Of a DNA stretch of 62,763 bases, positions 31,885 to 40,098 are shown one piece after another. The notes below the pieces were generated by a model that was given only the letters and a program-made list of their open reading frames with translations, searched no databases and was not told where the DNA came from. Source of the stretch: Bdellovibrionales bacterium (GTDB lineage Bacteria; Bdellovibrionota; UBA2428). Location of the stretch: positions 1-62,763 of the forward strand of contig JAFEAR010000251.1 of assembly GCA_018266335.1 (NCBI GenBank). Reading direction: 5' to 3'. A program made the translations under genes and the position numbers. Position 1 is the stretch's first letter. Each line of letters opens with the position of its first letter.

Positions 31885-33188
31885 GCGGACAAATGCGTGT
31901 GCGCGGTCCGGCGGCCTGGAGTCAGACGCTCTTTTTGCTGGGACTCGTTTGGGCTTGGTTTTTAGTCGCCGCTTCGCACGGTCACCTCTCGGAAGGCCTG
32001 GCCCCGCCGCTTCTGTGGGCGATGCTCGTGGGTTGGTCTACGCAGCGGGCCCTCGTGATGCTTGGCTATTTTGATGCCTTTCGTCCGCTGCCGAAACGCA
32101 GTGACATCATTACGTTGCTGTTGACCTTGCCCTGGTTCGCGCTGCTGGGAAAATATTTAATTTTTTTGGTCAGCGAAAATGAAGTGCTCCGTTACCGCGA
32201 AATTCTTTGGGGCACGCCGGTGGTGGCGCTCGTTTCGTTTTTGTTTCAGAACGTGGCGAGTCGTCTGGCGTTGCGGCTTAAGGGGAAGCGTAGAGTTTTG
32301 ATGGTTCTGTCGCCGGCGGAGCGAGACTATCTCTTTGCCACCGTAAAGGATTGGAAGCTGGAGCGCTTCTTTGAATTCGTCGATGATCGCCAGCTGGCGC
32401 AGAGCGTGGATTTGGTGTTGATGTCGCGCAGCTCGCTCCGGGATTTCCGGGGTAATGAGGAACTCCTCTCGGCGCACATCGGGGGCGTGCCCATTTTAGA
32501 TTTTCGCCGTTTGATTGACGAACTCGAAGGACGTTTAGATTTAGCTAAATCCGATGCGTGGTTTTTTTTGGTGATGGCCTCGCTGAAAACACGCTGGGTC
32601 CGTTTTTATTTTAACCTCAAAGTTTGGGCGGAGCCTTTGCTGGCAATATTGCTCCTGCTGATCACGTTGCCGATCGGTTTTTTGGTGGCTGTGGCGGTCA
32701 AACTTTCGGGGGCGGGGCCGGTTATTTACCGGCAACGACGTACGGGTTATCGCGGCGAAGTCTTTGAGTTGCTCAAATTTCGCACCATGCAGGAGGATGC
32801 CGAAAAGTCTGGGCCGCGTTGGGCGAGCGAAGGCGATGCGCGTGTGACGCGCATCGGACGTTACTTGCGAACGAGTCGATTGGACGAATGGCCTCAGCTT
32901 TGGAATGTGGTGCGCGGTCAGGTCGGTTTTATTGGTCCCCGTCCCGAACGTCCGGAGTTCTATGCTCAGTTCGCCACCGAAATTCCGCTTTTTTATTTGC
33001 GCACTCTGGTGCGTCCGGGGATTAGCGGATGGGCCCAGGTTATGGCTGGTTATGCGGCCTCCGTAGAGGATTCGCGGAAGAAACTCGAATACGACCTTTA
33101 TTACATTCAAAACATGTCGCTAAGGCTTGATCTTGTTGTAATTATTAAGACTTTTATGCTTATTCTTGAGGGCGGCGGGGGCCGTTGA
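31875..33188 (+). CDS. Polyprenyl glycosylphosphotransferase (WcaJ/ExoY-type priming enzyme)
   Basis: The start is taken as GTG 31875 because GGAGG lies four bases upstream; the open frame to 31629 overlaps the GT2 gene and is not coding. The protein is 437 residues. Four N-terminal transmembrane helices and a Rossmann-like region precede a further membrane segment (LLAILLLLITLPIGFLVAVAV). The catalytic Bac_transf domain follows: PVIYRQRRTGYRGEVFELLKFRTM, TRIGRYLRTSRLDEWPQLWNV, GFIGPRPERPEF and RPGISGWAQV. It moves a sugar-1-phosphate to undecaprenyl phosphate, the first step of Wzx/Wzy-type exopolysaccharide synthesis. Confidence 0.93.
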   Translation: MAIGGQMRVRGPAAWSQTLFLLGLVWAWFLVAASHGHLSEGLAPPLLWAMLVGWSTQRALVMLGYFDAFRPLPKRSDIITLLLTLPWFALLGKYLIFLVSENEVLRYREILWGTPVVALVSFLFQNVASRLALRLKGKRRVLMVLSPAERDYLFATVKDWKLERFFEFVDDRQLAQSVDLVLMSRSSLRDFRGNEELLSAHIGGVPILDFRRLIDELEGRLDLAKSDAWFFLVMASLKTRWVRFYFNLKVWAEPLLAILLLLITLPIGFLVAVAVKLSGAGPVIYRQRRTGYRGEVFELLKFRTMQEDAEKSGPRWASEGDARVTRIGRYLRTSRLDEWPQLWNVVRGQVGFIGPRPERPEFYAQFATEIPLFYLRTLVRPGISGWAQVMAGYAASVEDSRKKLEYDLYYIQNMSLRLDLVVIIKTFMLILEGGGGR

Positions 33189-33211
33189 GCGAGATTTCCT
33201 ATTGAAATCCT

Positions 33212-33242
33212 TTGATAGTGGCAACTAAAGTCGGTATATAAT
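33212..33242 (+). promoter_or_regulatory. Candidate promoter giving a near-leaderless mRNA
   Basis: TTGATA (33212-33217), a 17-base spacer and TATATA (33235-33240, overlapping TATAAT 33237-33242) form a good sigma-70 pair. The ATG of the next gene is at 33248, about where transcription should start, and no Shine-Dalgarno site is present. Confidence 0.55.
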
Positions 33243-33247
33243 GCACC

Positions 33248-34675
33248 ATGTCAAAATACGCTCGTCTTTGGAGCATTTCCCTATCATCTCTGTTGCTTAG
33301 CTTCGGTGCCCAGGCAGCGACCGCGGGCCCTAAACCGGCTGTACCTAAGCCAGCAGTGCCCAAGCCCGCCGCGGCGTGCACGGTTCCCGTGTGCGATATT
33401 CCCGGAACTCTCGCCAAGTACAAGGCCATGAGTGCCGAAGATCGCCAGCGTGCCCCCTTCAAATACATTCAGCAGCTCAAGGTTACTTACAAGAAGAGCC
33501 AGGATGTTGCCGTCTGGATGAACCTCAAAGAATTCGCCGCCAAGGCCCGCGATTTGTTCAAACAGCTGGGCGATGAAGATTGGGTGATTCAGAACGCCGC
33601 CGATCTTCTCGATCAATCCGTCTTGGCGCTCTGCAAGTACGGGCCGGTGGAGACAAAGTTCCTCGTGGATAACTTCAAGTTACTCTCCAACGAGGATTCG
33701 CGTTTTGAAATCCTGAGTTACTGGGTGCAACGTGTACCCTTCATTGAAGACGAAGTCGAACTCCGTGCGCTCATCGCCTTCGCTAGTCAGGCGCGTGCGA
33801 TTGCGCTCGCGGCCGAAGACAGTGATTGGGTGATAACGGCGGCAAAGAATGTGCAGAACTTGGGCACCCAGCGTATTATTTTGCTGGAACCGTATCACGA
33901 AGGTTACTACCGGGTGACGACCAAAATTCAGAACCCGAATACGGTGCCGCAGGGCTGCCGCATTCCGCGCATCAACGTGCTCATGATTGCCAACACTCAG
34001 AGTGATGCGGGCACGACGGTGAACTTTGTCGATGCCGATTCGGAAACCGTTTACGTGTTTCCCAACGCTAGTATTCGTACGGAAGAAGGCGCTTTCGGCG
34101 AAATTCTCGAGGGCGAAAACTACATCGACGGTATTCCTTCCCGCTACCAGATTAAAGTCGATCGCAACACCGGGGCTGTGAACGCACTGCTCACTACCAC
34201 GCACGACAGTTGCGTGATGTCGATCACGGGCAAATCGGTGCGCTCGGTGGCGGAATTTTTTAATGATGGCCCCGTTAACAACCCGCCGGCGATTGAAGAC
34301 GTCCCTGGATACTTTGTGGGCACGATGCATGGCATTCCCGGCACGCTCATTATTCGTAAACTCGAAGGCACCAATGGTCAATTGCTGGCCGGTACCTTCC
34401 GCTGGGATTCCAATGAGCTTGTGGCGCATATTGATCTGAACGAAGGTGCCTACATCAAGAAGCGCGCCTTCGTGATGCTAGAGCAAAAGTGGGATCGCAA
34501 CGGAACCGTTATTTGGTACCTCGCGAAACGCGTGGATAGCTTTGGCAAAGAAATTTGGCGGGGCTTCGGTATGAGCACGCTCAATGGGGAGCTCATTGAT
34601 TTGAAGTTCCGCCGGCAGGCCCCCGTGGACGAAATTCCCGGCGCGCCCGTTCCGGCGAATCCGAACAACCTCTAA
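33248..34675 (+). CDS. Exported protein of the exopolysaccharide locus, unknown
   Basis: This 475-residue protein has a signal peptide (ISLSSLLLSFGAQA), then short AVPKP repeats (residues 29-41). A helical region follows (residues 55-200, two or three helix-pair repeats such as DEDWVIQNAADLLDQSV and DSDWVITAAKNVQNLG). A beta-rich region to residue 470 contains paired lines like VPGYFVGTMHGIPGTLIIRK and GFGMSTLNGELIDLKF. Cysteines occur in pairs (CTVPVC). No family is recognised. Its place between the priming transferase and the polymerase operon suggests an outer-envelope role in polysaccharide handling, but this is contextual. It overlaps the convergent GT4 gene by 4 bp. Confidence 0.75.
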   Translation: MSKYARLWSISLSSLLLSFGAQAATAGPKPAVPKPAVPKPAAACTVPVCDIPGTLAKYKAMSAEDRQRAPFKYIQQLKVTYKKSQDVAVWMNLKEFAAKARDLFKQLGDEDWVIQNAADLLDQSVLALCKYGPVETKFLVDNFKLLSNEDSRFEILSYWVQRVPFIEDEVELRALIAFASQARAIALAAEDSDWVITAAKNVQNLGTQRIILLEPYHEGYYRVTTKIQNPNTVPQGCRIPRINVLMIANTQSDAGTTVNFVDADSETVYVFPNASIRTEEGAFGEILEGENYIDGIPSRYQIKVDRNTGAVNALLTTTHDSCVMSITGKSVRSVAEFFNDGPVNNPPAIEDVPGYFVGTMHGIPGTLIIRKLEGTNGQLLAGTFRWDSNELVAHIDLNEGAYIKKRAFVMLEQKWDRNGTVIWYLAKRVDSFGKEIWRGFGMSTLNGELIDLKFRRQAPVDEIPGAPVPANPNNL

Positions 34676-35880
34676 TTTTTGTTCGGCAAGGCGAGGACCT
34701 GTAGGTACAGGTCCTCGTAATTGCCCATCGTACGTTCAATGCTGAAATCGTTGCGTACGTAAGCGGACTCATTCCAGCACCGAGCATCGTAGGCCTCGGG
34801 GTCGGTTGAGCGTTCCATTAAAATTTTCACGATCTGATGGCTAGCCTGGGCGGCGTCGTGCGTGCGGAAGTGCGTAGCACTCCGGAACACGGAGTGCCCC
34901 GGAATGTTCGAGAGGAGCGCGGGTAATCCAGAACCTACGGCTTCGAGGGGGCTGAGGGGGAGCCCTTCCATTTCCGAGGCCGAGACGAATACGTCGGAAG
35001 CCTGCACCCAATCGATGGTGTTGCGCATGGGACCGGACAAGAACACTTCGCTTTCTAGTTGGTCACGTTTAAGGCGTGCCCGAAGGGCGGCGAGAGTTTG
35101 GCCTTCCGGGTCGGGACCGACAAACCAAAGGGCGCAGCGCTCGCGCCAAACGCGGGGCATTTGGCTCCACATATCCAACAGCAAAAACTGACCCTTGGTG
35201 GGAGCCAGGCGGGCTAAGCACAGCAGCCAGATGCGATCGCGACTGCGTTCGATATCGTCGCGAATGGCGGGCGAAGCTTGGAGTGCCAAGCGTGAGCGGG
35301 CGGTGCTGCGTTCAGCCTGGGTGGCCGGACCCTGCGTGAGAATCGACACACCATTGTGCAAAGTACGAATGCGCGCGGCTGCTACCCCCGCTTTTGCGTA
35401 GGCATTCCGGACTTCGTCGGACACGGCTACGAGTGTATTGGCTACGCGGGCAAAGAGTCGTTCGTAAAGGCGACTGCGGGGGCCGTGCGAGAGCTGAATG
35501 GCCCCATGGTAAGTGTGCACTTGTTTGAGTCGGCCGCCCGAGAGCAGGCGGGCAAGCGCGCCGTACACCAGGGGGCCCGTATCGTGCGTGTGCAAAATTC
35601 GGATGTCATGCTGGCGAGTGTAGCGCAAAATGGTTCGCAGAACTTTCCACGAAAATCCCCGGCCCTTGTGTCCGAAAATCACCGGAATGCCGGCCGCGGC
35701 GATGTCGTCGTGAAAGGTATCGGGCGCGGGAAGACTTTCGTACGTGAGCACGTGCACCGACCATCGGCCGCTCCGGTGCAAGCTGCGACTCAGTTCGCAG
35801 ACCGTGCGTTCGAGGCCGCCAATTTGGAGCTGCTGGGCAATCAGCAGGACGCCCGGGCGGGTGGTGGACGATGAACTCAT
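34672..35880 (-). CDS. Family 4 glycosyltransferase
   Basis: The ATG at 35880 is chosen because GGAG lies upstream and a frame extension to 35916 overlaps the polymerase gene. The 402-residue protein has the GT-B fold. The N-terminal domain includes LLIAQQLQIGGLERTVCELS and HTHDTGPLVYG. The C-terminal domain has LLCLARLAPTKGQFLLLDM and the E-x7-E motif EMEGLPLSPLEAVGSGLPAL. It likely transfers a sugar from a nucleotide donor during repeat-unit assembly. It is the last gene of the minus-strand export operon. Confidence 0.9.
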   Translation of the reverse strand: MSSSSTTRPGVLLIAQQLQIGGLERTVCELSRSLHRSGRWSVHVLTYESLPAPDTFHDDIAAAGIPVIFGHKGRGFSWKVLRTILRYTRQHDIRILHTHDTGPLVYGALARLLSGGRLKQVHTYHGAIQLSHGPRSRLYERLFARVANTLVAVSDEVRNAYAKAGVAAARIRTLHNGVSILTQGPATQAERSTARSRLALQASPAIRDDIERSRDRIWLLCLARLAPTKGQFLLLDMWSQMPRVWRERCALWFVGPDPEGQTLAALRARLKRDQLESEVFLSGPMRNTIDWVQASDVFVSASEMEGLPLSPLEAVGSGLPALLSNIPGHSVFRSATHFRTHDAAQASHQIVKILMERSTDPEAYDARCWNESAYVRNDFSIERTMGNYEDLYLQVLALPNKN

Positions 35881-35884
35881 GTCG

Positions 35885-37327
35885 CTAGATCTCCGTGGCT
35901 GGAGACTGATTTTCATTCAACCCGTGCGCTAGGACAAGGGCCACGAAAAAATACGGAGTGAGGGTATAGGAATGCGACAGAAAGCTCATGGCCACTCCGT
36001 AGCCGATGCCCGCGATGAATAGCTCGGGTTGGCGCAGACGATGCTGCCACGCCATGCGCAAGGTCCAGCCGAAGAGACTGATAAAGAGCAGGGCGCCCAA
36101 CCAGCCCGATTCGGCGAGCACGAGGAGCCACGAGGAGTGAGCCGTGCGGTAGCCGGTTTCGTAGCGTAGATCGGGGGAGTAACTTTCGTAGTTCGAGGGA
36201 AAGCCCTCGAAGCCGACGCCGAGCAAGGGATTGCGCGCGGCCATGCGCACGGCGGTCTTCCAATAAATCAACCGGCTTTGGGAGGAGCCTTCAAGATCGC
36301 CTTCGGAACGCTTTAAGAATTTGAAGGCGCCGGCGGACATGCCCGCGAGGGCGAGCATGAGCACCCATTTGGCCCAGCGATGGCGAAAGCGCATTCGCGT
36401 GTAGAGAAACGCGCCCAGCATGGCGAAGAAGGAAAGAATCGCGCCACGGGACTGGCTAAACCAAATAACGACCGTAGAGAAAGCCAGGGCCGTAGCTACG
36501 AGGGGCACCATCAAAAAACGGGGGCGGTAGCGCAGGCCTACGGATGCTAAGAGCGGAATCATGAGCACGAGCACCGAGGCGATGTCGTTCGGATCGCCGA
36601 GCAAACCAAAGAGGCTCAGACGCTCTCCGGTCTCGGGCATGATGACCTTTTTAAAGAAGCCCAGGGCGCCCAGGCCCAGCGCCGAAATAATAAAAGTTCC
36701 GCGGAGCGATTCAGTGGCGTCTTCGTCGTCGATGATTTGCACGAGCAAAAAGAAAATCGTGAGAATCTTAAAGAAGAGATCGAAGAAGAGGGAGAAGGCC
36801 TCGCTGGGATCGCTGCGTTTGAAAGTCGAAATCAGGAGCCAAGTGGCAAAGGTAAAGAGCAGCGTGCAGAGCGGATGCCAGCGTAGGCGCCATTGGCCCG
36901 TGCGATAGCAGCGAAAGAGCCAACTGCCGACGGCTACGTAGAAGAGCGTGCGGGGCATGGCGAGGAGCAGCTCGTTGTCTTCGATGAGCTCCCACGGCCG
37001 TAAAAAGAGATTGGCTACGAAAAGGCAAATGGCCGTAACGGGCGAGAGCACGGAAATAGCAAAACCAGCGGCGTAGGTGGCGGCTAGGAGAACTAGTCGC
37101 CCACCCATGCCATCGAGGAAGTACGCGAAGAGAATCAGGGTGCCCAAAATTAATCCGGCCCGCATGGCCCGCGGCCAACGCGTTGCGAAGATGTTGCTGC
37201 GGCGGGAGGCATCGCGCAGCAGGAGAAAGAGCGTCGTCGCAAAGAGCGACAACGCTTCGATCACCAGCAGGCCGCCGTGGCCGTCTTTAGATATGAGCGG
37301 TAGGTGTTCCGACGGTTCGGTGATCAC
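35885..37327 (-). CDS. O-antigen ligase/Wzy-type polymerase family protein
   Basis: This 480-residue integral membrane protein has about eleven helices. Its periplasmic core shows the O-antigen ligase/polymerase pattern: QSRGAILSFFAMLGAF, then RLIYWKTAVRMAARNPLLGV with GFEGFPSNYESY, and AHSSWLLVLAESGWLGALL containing the conserved His. It acts as polymerase (Wzy) or ligase on the lipid-linked repeat unit; in this locus polymerase is the better guess. It starts with GTG at 37327, inside the end of the Wzz-like gene (41-bp overlap); a later GTG at 37264 is possible. Confidence 0.88.
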   Translation of the reverse strand: MITEPSEHLPLISKDGHGGLLVIEALSLFATTLFLLLRDASRRSNIFATRWPRAMRAGLILGTLILFAYFLDGMGGRLVLLAATYAAGFAISVLSPVTAICLFVANLFLRPWELIEDNELLLAMPRTLFYVAVGSWLFRCYRTGQWRLRWHPLCTLLFTFATWLLISTFKRSDPSEAFSLFFDLFFKILTIFFLLVQIIDDEDATESLRGTFIISALGLGALGFFKKVIMPETGERLSLFGLLGDPNDIASVLVLMIPLLASVGLRYRPRFLMVPLVATALAFSTVVIWFSQSRGAILSFFAMLGAFLYTRMRFRHRWAKWVLMLALAGMSAGAFKFLKRSEGDLEGSSQSRLIYWKTAVRMAARNPLLGVGFEGFPSNYESYSPDLRYETGYRTAHSSWLLVLAESGWLGALLFISLFGWTLRMAWQHRLRQPELFIAGIGYGVAMSFLSHSYTLTPYFFVALVLAHGLNENQSPATEI

Positions 37328-38447
37328 GGTCGCTTCGGCTCGGTTGGGAGAAGGAAGGAATTTGCCCCAGGAGCGGCGTGCGCAGGAGTTCGGCGAGTTG
37401 CGCCGGCGTTCTGCGGGTGCCCTGCAGGGTTTCTTCGAGGAACATGACGGCCGCCGAAAGCAGCAGGCCCGCTAGTACGCCCCAGACCGCGAACAAACTC
37501 TTGTTCGGGTAGAAGGGCGTTTGCGGCAAGCGCGGCGGCTGCAGCACCACCACCGTGGCGCCTAAATCGCCGCGGGTGTTGAGCTCGATCGCGACGTTCA
37601 GCAAGTTGAATTTGCGCACGAGATCCTCATACGCTTCGGAGCCCATGCCCTTGGCGCGTGCGCTGATCATGTCGTCTGCGAGTGCGGCCTTCTTGCCGTT
37701 GGTATTGGCCGCGTTGGGGCGGAGCCAAGCCTTTAATGTTTTCAGTTTTCCCTGGAGGGCGACGACTTCGGGGTGCTGATCCGAATAGCGCAGGGTGAGG
37801 GTGTCGATTTCGGACTGGAGGCGCAGGGCTTCGCGTTCGACGGTATCAACGCGCGAAGAAACGCGGGGGTCCGTGGTGGCCGAAGTGTCGCCCAGGTTGA
37901 GCGTATCGAGGCGTTCGCGAATGGCATCGCGCACGTTTTTGAGGGCCACGATTTTCTCGTTCGTGAGGGTGCGAATGATTTGATCGAGGGTCGCCTGCGA
38001 AGTGGAGAGGGCCTGCGCCGGCGTGGAGGTTAGGTAAGCAACCTGAAAGCTCGTGGGCCCCAGCGAAATGACTTCGATGGAGCGGAAAAGGTCTTCGCGC
38101 TCGCGCGTGCGGCGAATATCGCCCTCGGGATTTTTGTAGCCGCCCATCAGGCCGGCGATTTTGTCGATGAACTCATCGGTAAAGGCTTTGCGGATGAGGG
38201 CCTCACGTTGGAATTTAAGTTCCGACGGATCCGTAATGTCGGGCACGAAATCTTGCACGAGCGGATTGTGGAAGTACTGCGAGGAGATGTTCATGGAGAA
38301 CGTCGACTTGTAGCGCTTCGGCATGAAATAGCTGGCCACGATGAAGGCCGCCGTGGAAATCGTTACGAGCGCCAGAATGAGCTTACGGCGCGCGTAGATT
38401 TTAGCGAAGAACTCCTGGAACTCGATCGTTTGCGCTGCGTTCGTCAT
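37287..38447 (-). CDS. Wzz/chain-length determinant protein
   Basis: The ATG at 38447 follows GGGGAG by six bases and overlaps the kinase-like gene stop by 4 bp. The 386-residue protein has a Wzz N-terminal domain and first transmembrane helix (LILALVTISTAAFIVASYF). A long periplasmic coiled-coil follows (residues 140-290). A Pro-rich motif (PRLPQTPFYPNKSLF) leads into the second helix (AVWGVLAGLLLSAAVMFLEE). It sets polymer length and, with the kinase-like protein, regulates export. Confidence 0.9.
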   Translation of the reverse strand: MTNAAQTIEFQEFFAKIYARRKLILALVTISTAAFIVASYFMPKRYKSTFSMNISSQYFHNPLVQDFVPDITDPSELKFQREALIRKAFTDEFIDKIAGLMGGYKNPEGDIRRTREREDLFRSIEVISLGPTSFQVAYLTSTPAQALSTSQATLDQIIRTLTNEKIVALKNVRDAIRERLDTLNLGDTSATTDPRVSSRVDTVEREALRLQSEIDTLTLRYSDQHPEVVALQGKLKTLKAWLRPNAANTNGKKAALADDMISARAKGMGSEAYEDLVRKFNLLNVAIELNTRGDLGATVVVLQPPRLPQTPFYPNKSLFAVWGVLAGLLLSAAVMFLEETLQGTRRTPAQLAELLRTPLLGQIPSFSQPSRSDRDHRTVGTPTAHI

Positions 38448-39040
38448 TTGAACTCCCCGTTGCAAACGAGGCCCAAAAGCCTGACCCCGCTTTGTGTGAC
38501 TCGCTCGGCTAATTTGCGAGCGTTGGATCCCGATGCTTGTGAAGGGCCCGCTACCACGAGGGTGCGTTCGGACCGGAAGGCAACCGTCAGGGCGCCCAGA
38601 TTGTTGCGATTGCGCGAGTTCATGGCCATGGTGTCGAGCAACACGAAATCGTAGTTGTCGCGGTAAGCATTCAGAATGCGGTCGATCTCGGGTGCTTCCA
38701 AACTCGCAGGGCGCACGTAATCCACTTTCAAGTTGAAGGTGGGCAGCGGCTTGCCCGGTTGGAGGGATTCTTTTTCATCGAGCTCGAGGGCCTGCAGGAG
38801 CGACAGCGAATTCTCGCGGGTCATGCTGCTGGTGTCCACGATGAGCACGCGTTTCTGGTGTAGCTCGGCGAGTCCGAGCGCGAGCGTCAGGGTAATGAGC
38901 GTTTTACCCTCGGCGCTGGCCTCCGACACGAGGGCGACCGATTTGAACTTTTGCTGCTCGGCGGCCTTCAGGAAGGCGTCGAGTAGATCGCGCGATTCGG
39001 CGAAGCGAATGTAACGACTAATGTCTTCGAGTTTTTTCAT
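38444..39040 (-). CDS. CpsD/CapB-type P-loop (bacterial tyrosine kinase-like) protein
   Basis: The ATG at 39040 overlaps the Wza-like stop by one base; an extension to 39118 is not coding. The 198-residue protein has a Walker A-like segment (SVALVSEASAEGKTLITLTL), a second motif VLIVDTSSM, and a Walker B-like YDFVLLDTMAMN. This matches the cytoplasmic BY-kinase/ParA-like domain next to Wzz. The C-terminus ends GLVCNGEFK, with no tyrosine cluster, so autophosphorylation as in Wzc is doubtful. It likely controls polysaccharide export through its Wzz partner. Confidence 0.85.
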   Translation of the reverse strand: MKKLEDISRYIRFAESRDLLDAFLKAAEQQKFKSVALVSEASAEGKTLITLTLALGLAELHQKRVLIVDTSSMTRENSLSLLQALELDEKESLQPGKPLPTFNLKVDYVRPASLEAPEIDRILNAYRDNYDFVLLDTMAMNSRNRNNLGALTVAFRSERTLVVAGPSQASGSNARKLAERVTQSGVRLLGLVCNGEFK

Positions 39041-40038
39041 CAGAACACCACCACCAAAGCTGCAATCGCAATAATGACCGAGCTCACGCCCGTTGCGTAT
39101 TGAATGCCGCGCTCCCACGGGCCGCGTTTGTCGGCGTGGAGCACGAGAATATCGCCCGCCTGGAGATGCGGAATGCTCTCCCGATCTTTGAGCGAAAAGA
39201 CGTAAGTAATGCGTTGGCTATCTTTGCCGCGGATGAGCTCGACGACGTCAATGTCCGCCTGGTTCGTGGGGCCACCGGCTTCGGAATAATAGTAGTAAAA
39301 ATCGCGGCCACTCTGGAAGCCTAGGTCACCGGGGGTGCGCACTTCACCGAGGAGTCGAATGGTGCCGGTGTTCTGGGCGGGGCCGCCGCCGTCGTCCTTC
39401 TGGAAGAACAGCACGTCACCGCCGATCCAGTTGGGAACGGTGACGCTCGAACTCGAGCGAAAGTAATTTTCCAGATTCACCAGAGTCGTGTGTTCGCCCT
39501 GGTTGATGCGCACGAAGCGAATTCCCTTTTGCGGTTCGAGACCACCGGCGGCGGCAATGATTTCGTCGATGGACGTGCGACTATCGATGAGTTGTAAGCC
39601 GGGCTTGGTGAAGGGACCGCGCACATCCAGGTAGAGTTTTTTCTGCACGACCTGAATTTTGAACAGGTTCTCACCGCTCTTGAAGTAGCTAGCGTAGGTG
39701 TCGAGAATACGTTTTTCGAGGGCGGGGAACTCTAGGCCCTTCGTGTCGATTTTTTTGCCGTAAGGGAGTTTGAGGGTGCCATCGAATTCAATGCGGAACT
39801 TTCCGTTCAGGGTTTTGTCTTCGGGGTGGGCGATTTGAATGAGGTAACCTGGGGCTACGGAATCGGCCTTTAGGGTGGGTGCCGGATTCGCGCTAACTTG
39901 GTTAGTTGCGGCATTTTGGCCGATTTCTTCGTCCGTTAGGGGCGGAGGGGTGTGTTTTGAAGCACAGGCAACTAATGTGGTAATTATTAATAACTTCAAT
40001 AAGTTAGACAGTTTTTCTGGCTTTGAATAAATGCTCAT
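39040..40038 (-). CDS. Wza-type polysaccharide export lipoprotein
   Basis: The ATG at 40038 starts a lipoprotein signal (LLKLLIITTLVAC, Cys at about 25); the frame extends to 40089 without support. The 332-residue protein has a Poly_export domain (VAPGYLIQIAHPEDKTLNG, FDGTLKLPYGKKI). Two SLBB units follow (YLDVRGPFTKPGLQLIDSRT; IRLLGEVRTPGDLGFQSG). A C-terminal hydrophobic helix (GVSSVIIAIAALVVVF) fits the outer-membrane helix of Wza. It forms the outer-membrane exit channel. Its 5' leader is only about ten bases from the predicted promoter. Confidence 0.92.
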   Translation of the reverse strand: MSIYSKPEKLSNLLKLLIITTLVACASKHTPPPLTDEEIGQNAATNQVSANPAPTLKADSVAPGYLIQIAHPEDKTLNGKFRIEFDGTLKLPYGKKIDTKGLEFPALEKRILDTYASYFKSGENLFKIQVVQKKLYLDVRGPFTKPGLQLIDSRTSIDEIIAAAGGLEPQKGIRFVRINQGEHTTLVNLENYFRSSSSVTVPNWIGGDVLFFQKDDGGGPAQNTGTIRLLGEVRTPGDLGFQSGRDFYYYYSEAGGPTNQADIDVVELIRGKDSQRITYVFSLKDRESIPHLQAGDILVLHADKRGPWERGIQYATGVSSVIIAIAALVVVF

Positions 40039-40054
40039 ATTGATATGGCGCGTT

Positions 40055-40082
40055 ATTATAGTCGTTTCGCGCGGGGGAACAA
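40055..40082 (-). promoter_or_regulatory. Promoter of the polysaccharide export operon
   Basis: On the minus strand a perfect -10 TATAAT (40060-40055) is preceded after 16 bases by TTGTTC (40082-40077). Transcription would start about ten bases before the Wza-like ATG at 40038. It separates this operon (to 34672) from the upstream deacetylase gene. Confidence 0.65.
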
Positions 40083-40098
40083 AGCCCAAAGTAGGCTG

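Noticed and set aside
32541..33110. 189-residue minus-strand open frame
   Set aside because: It is opposite the highly conserved catalytic domain of the sugar transferase.
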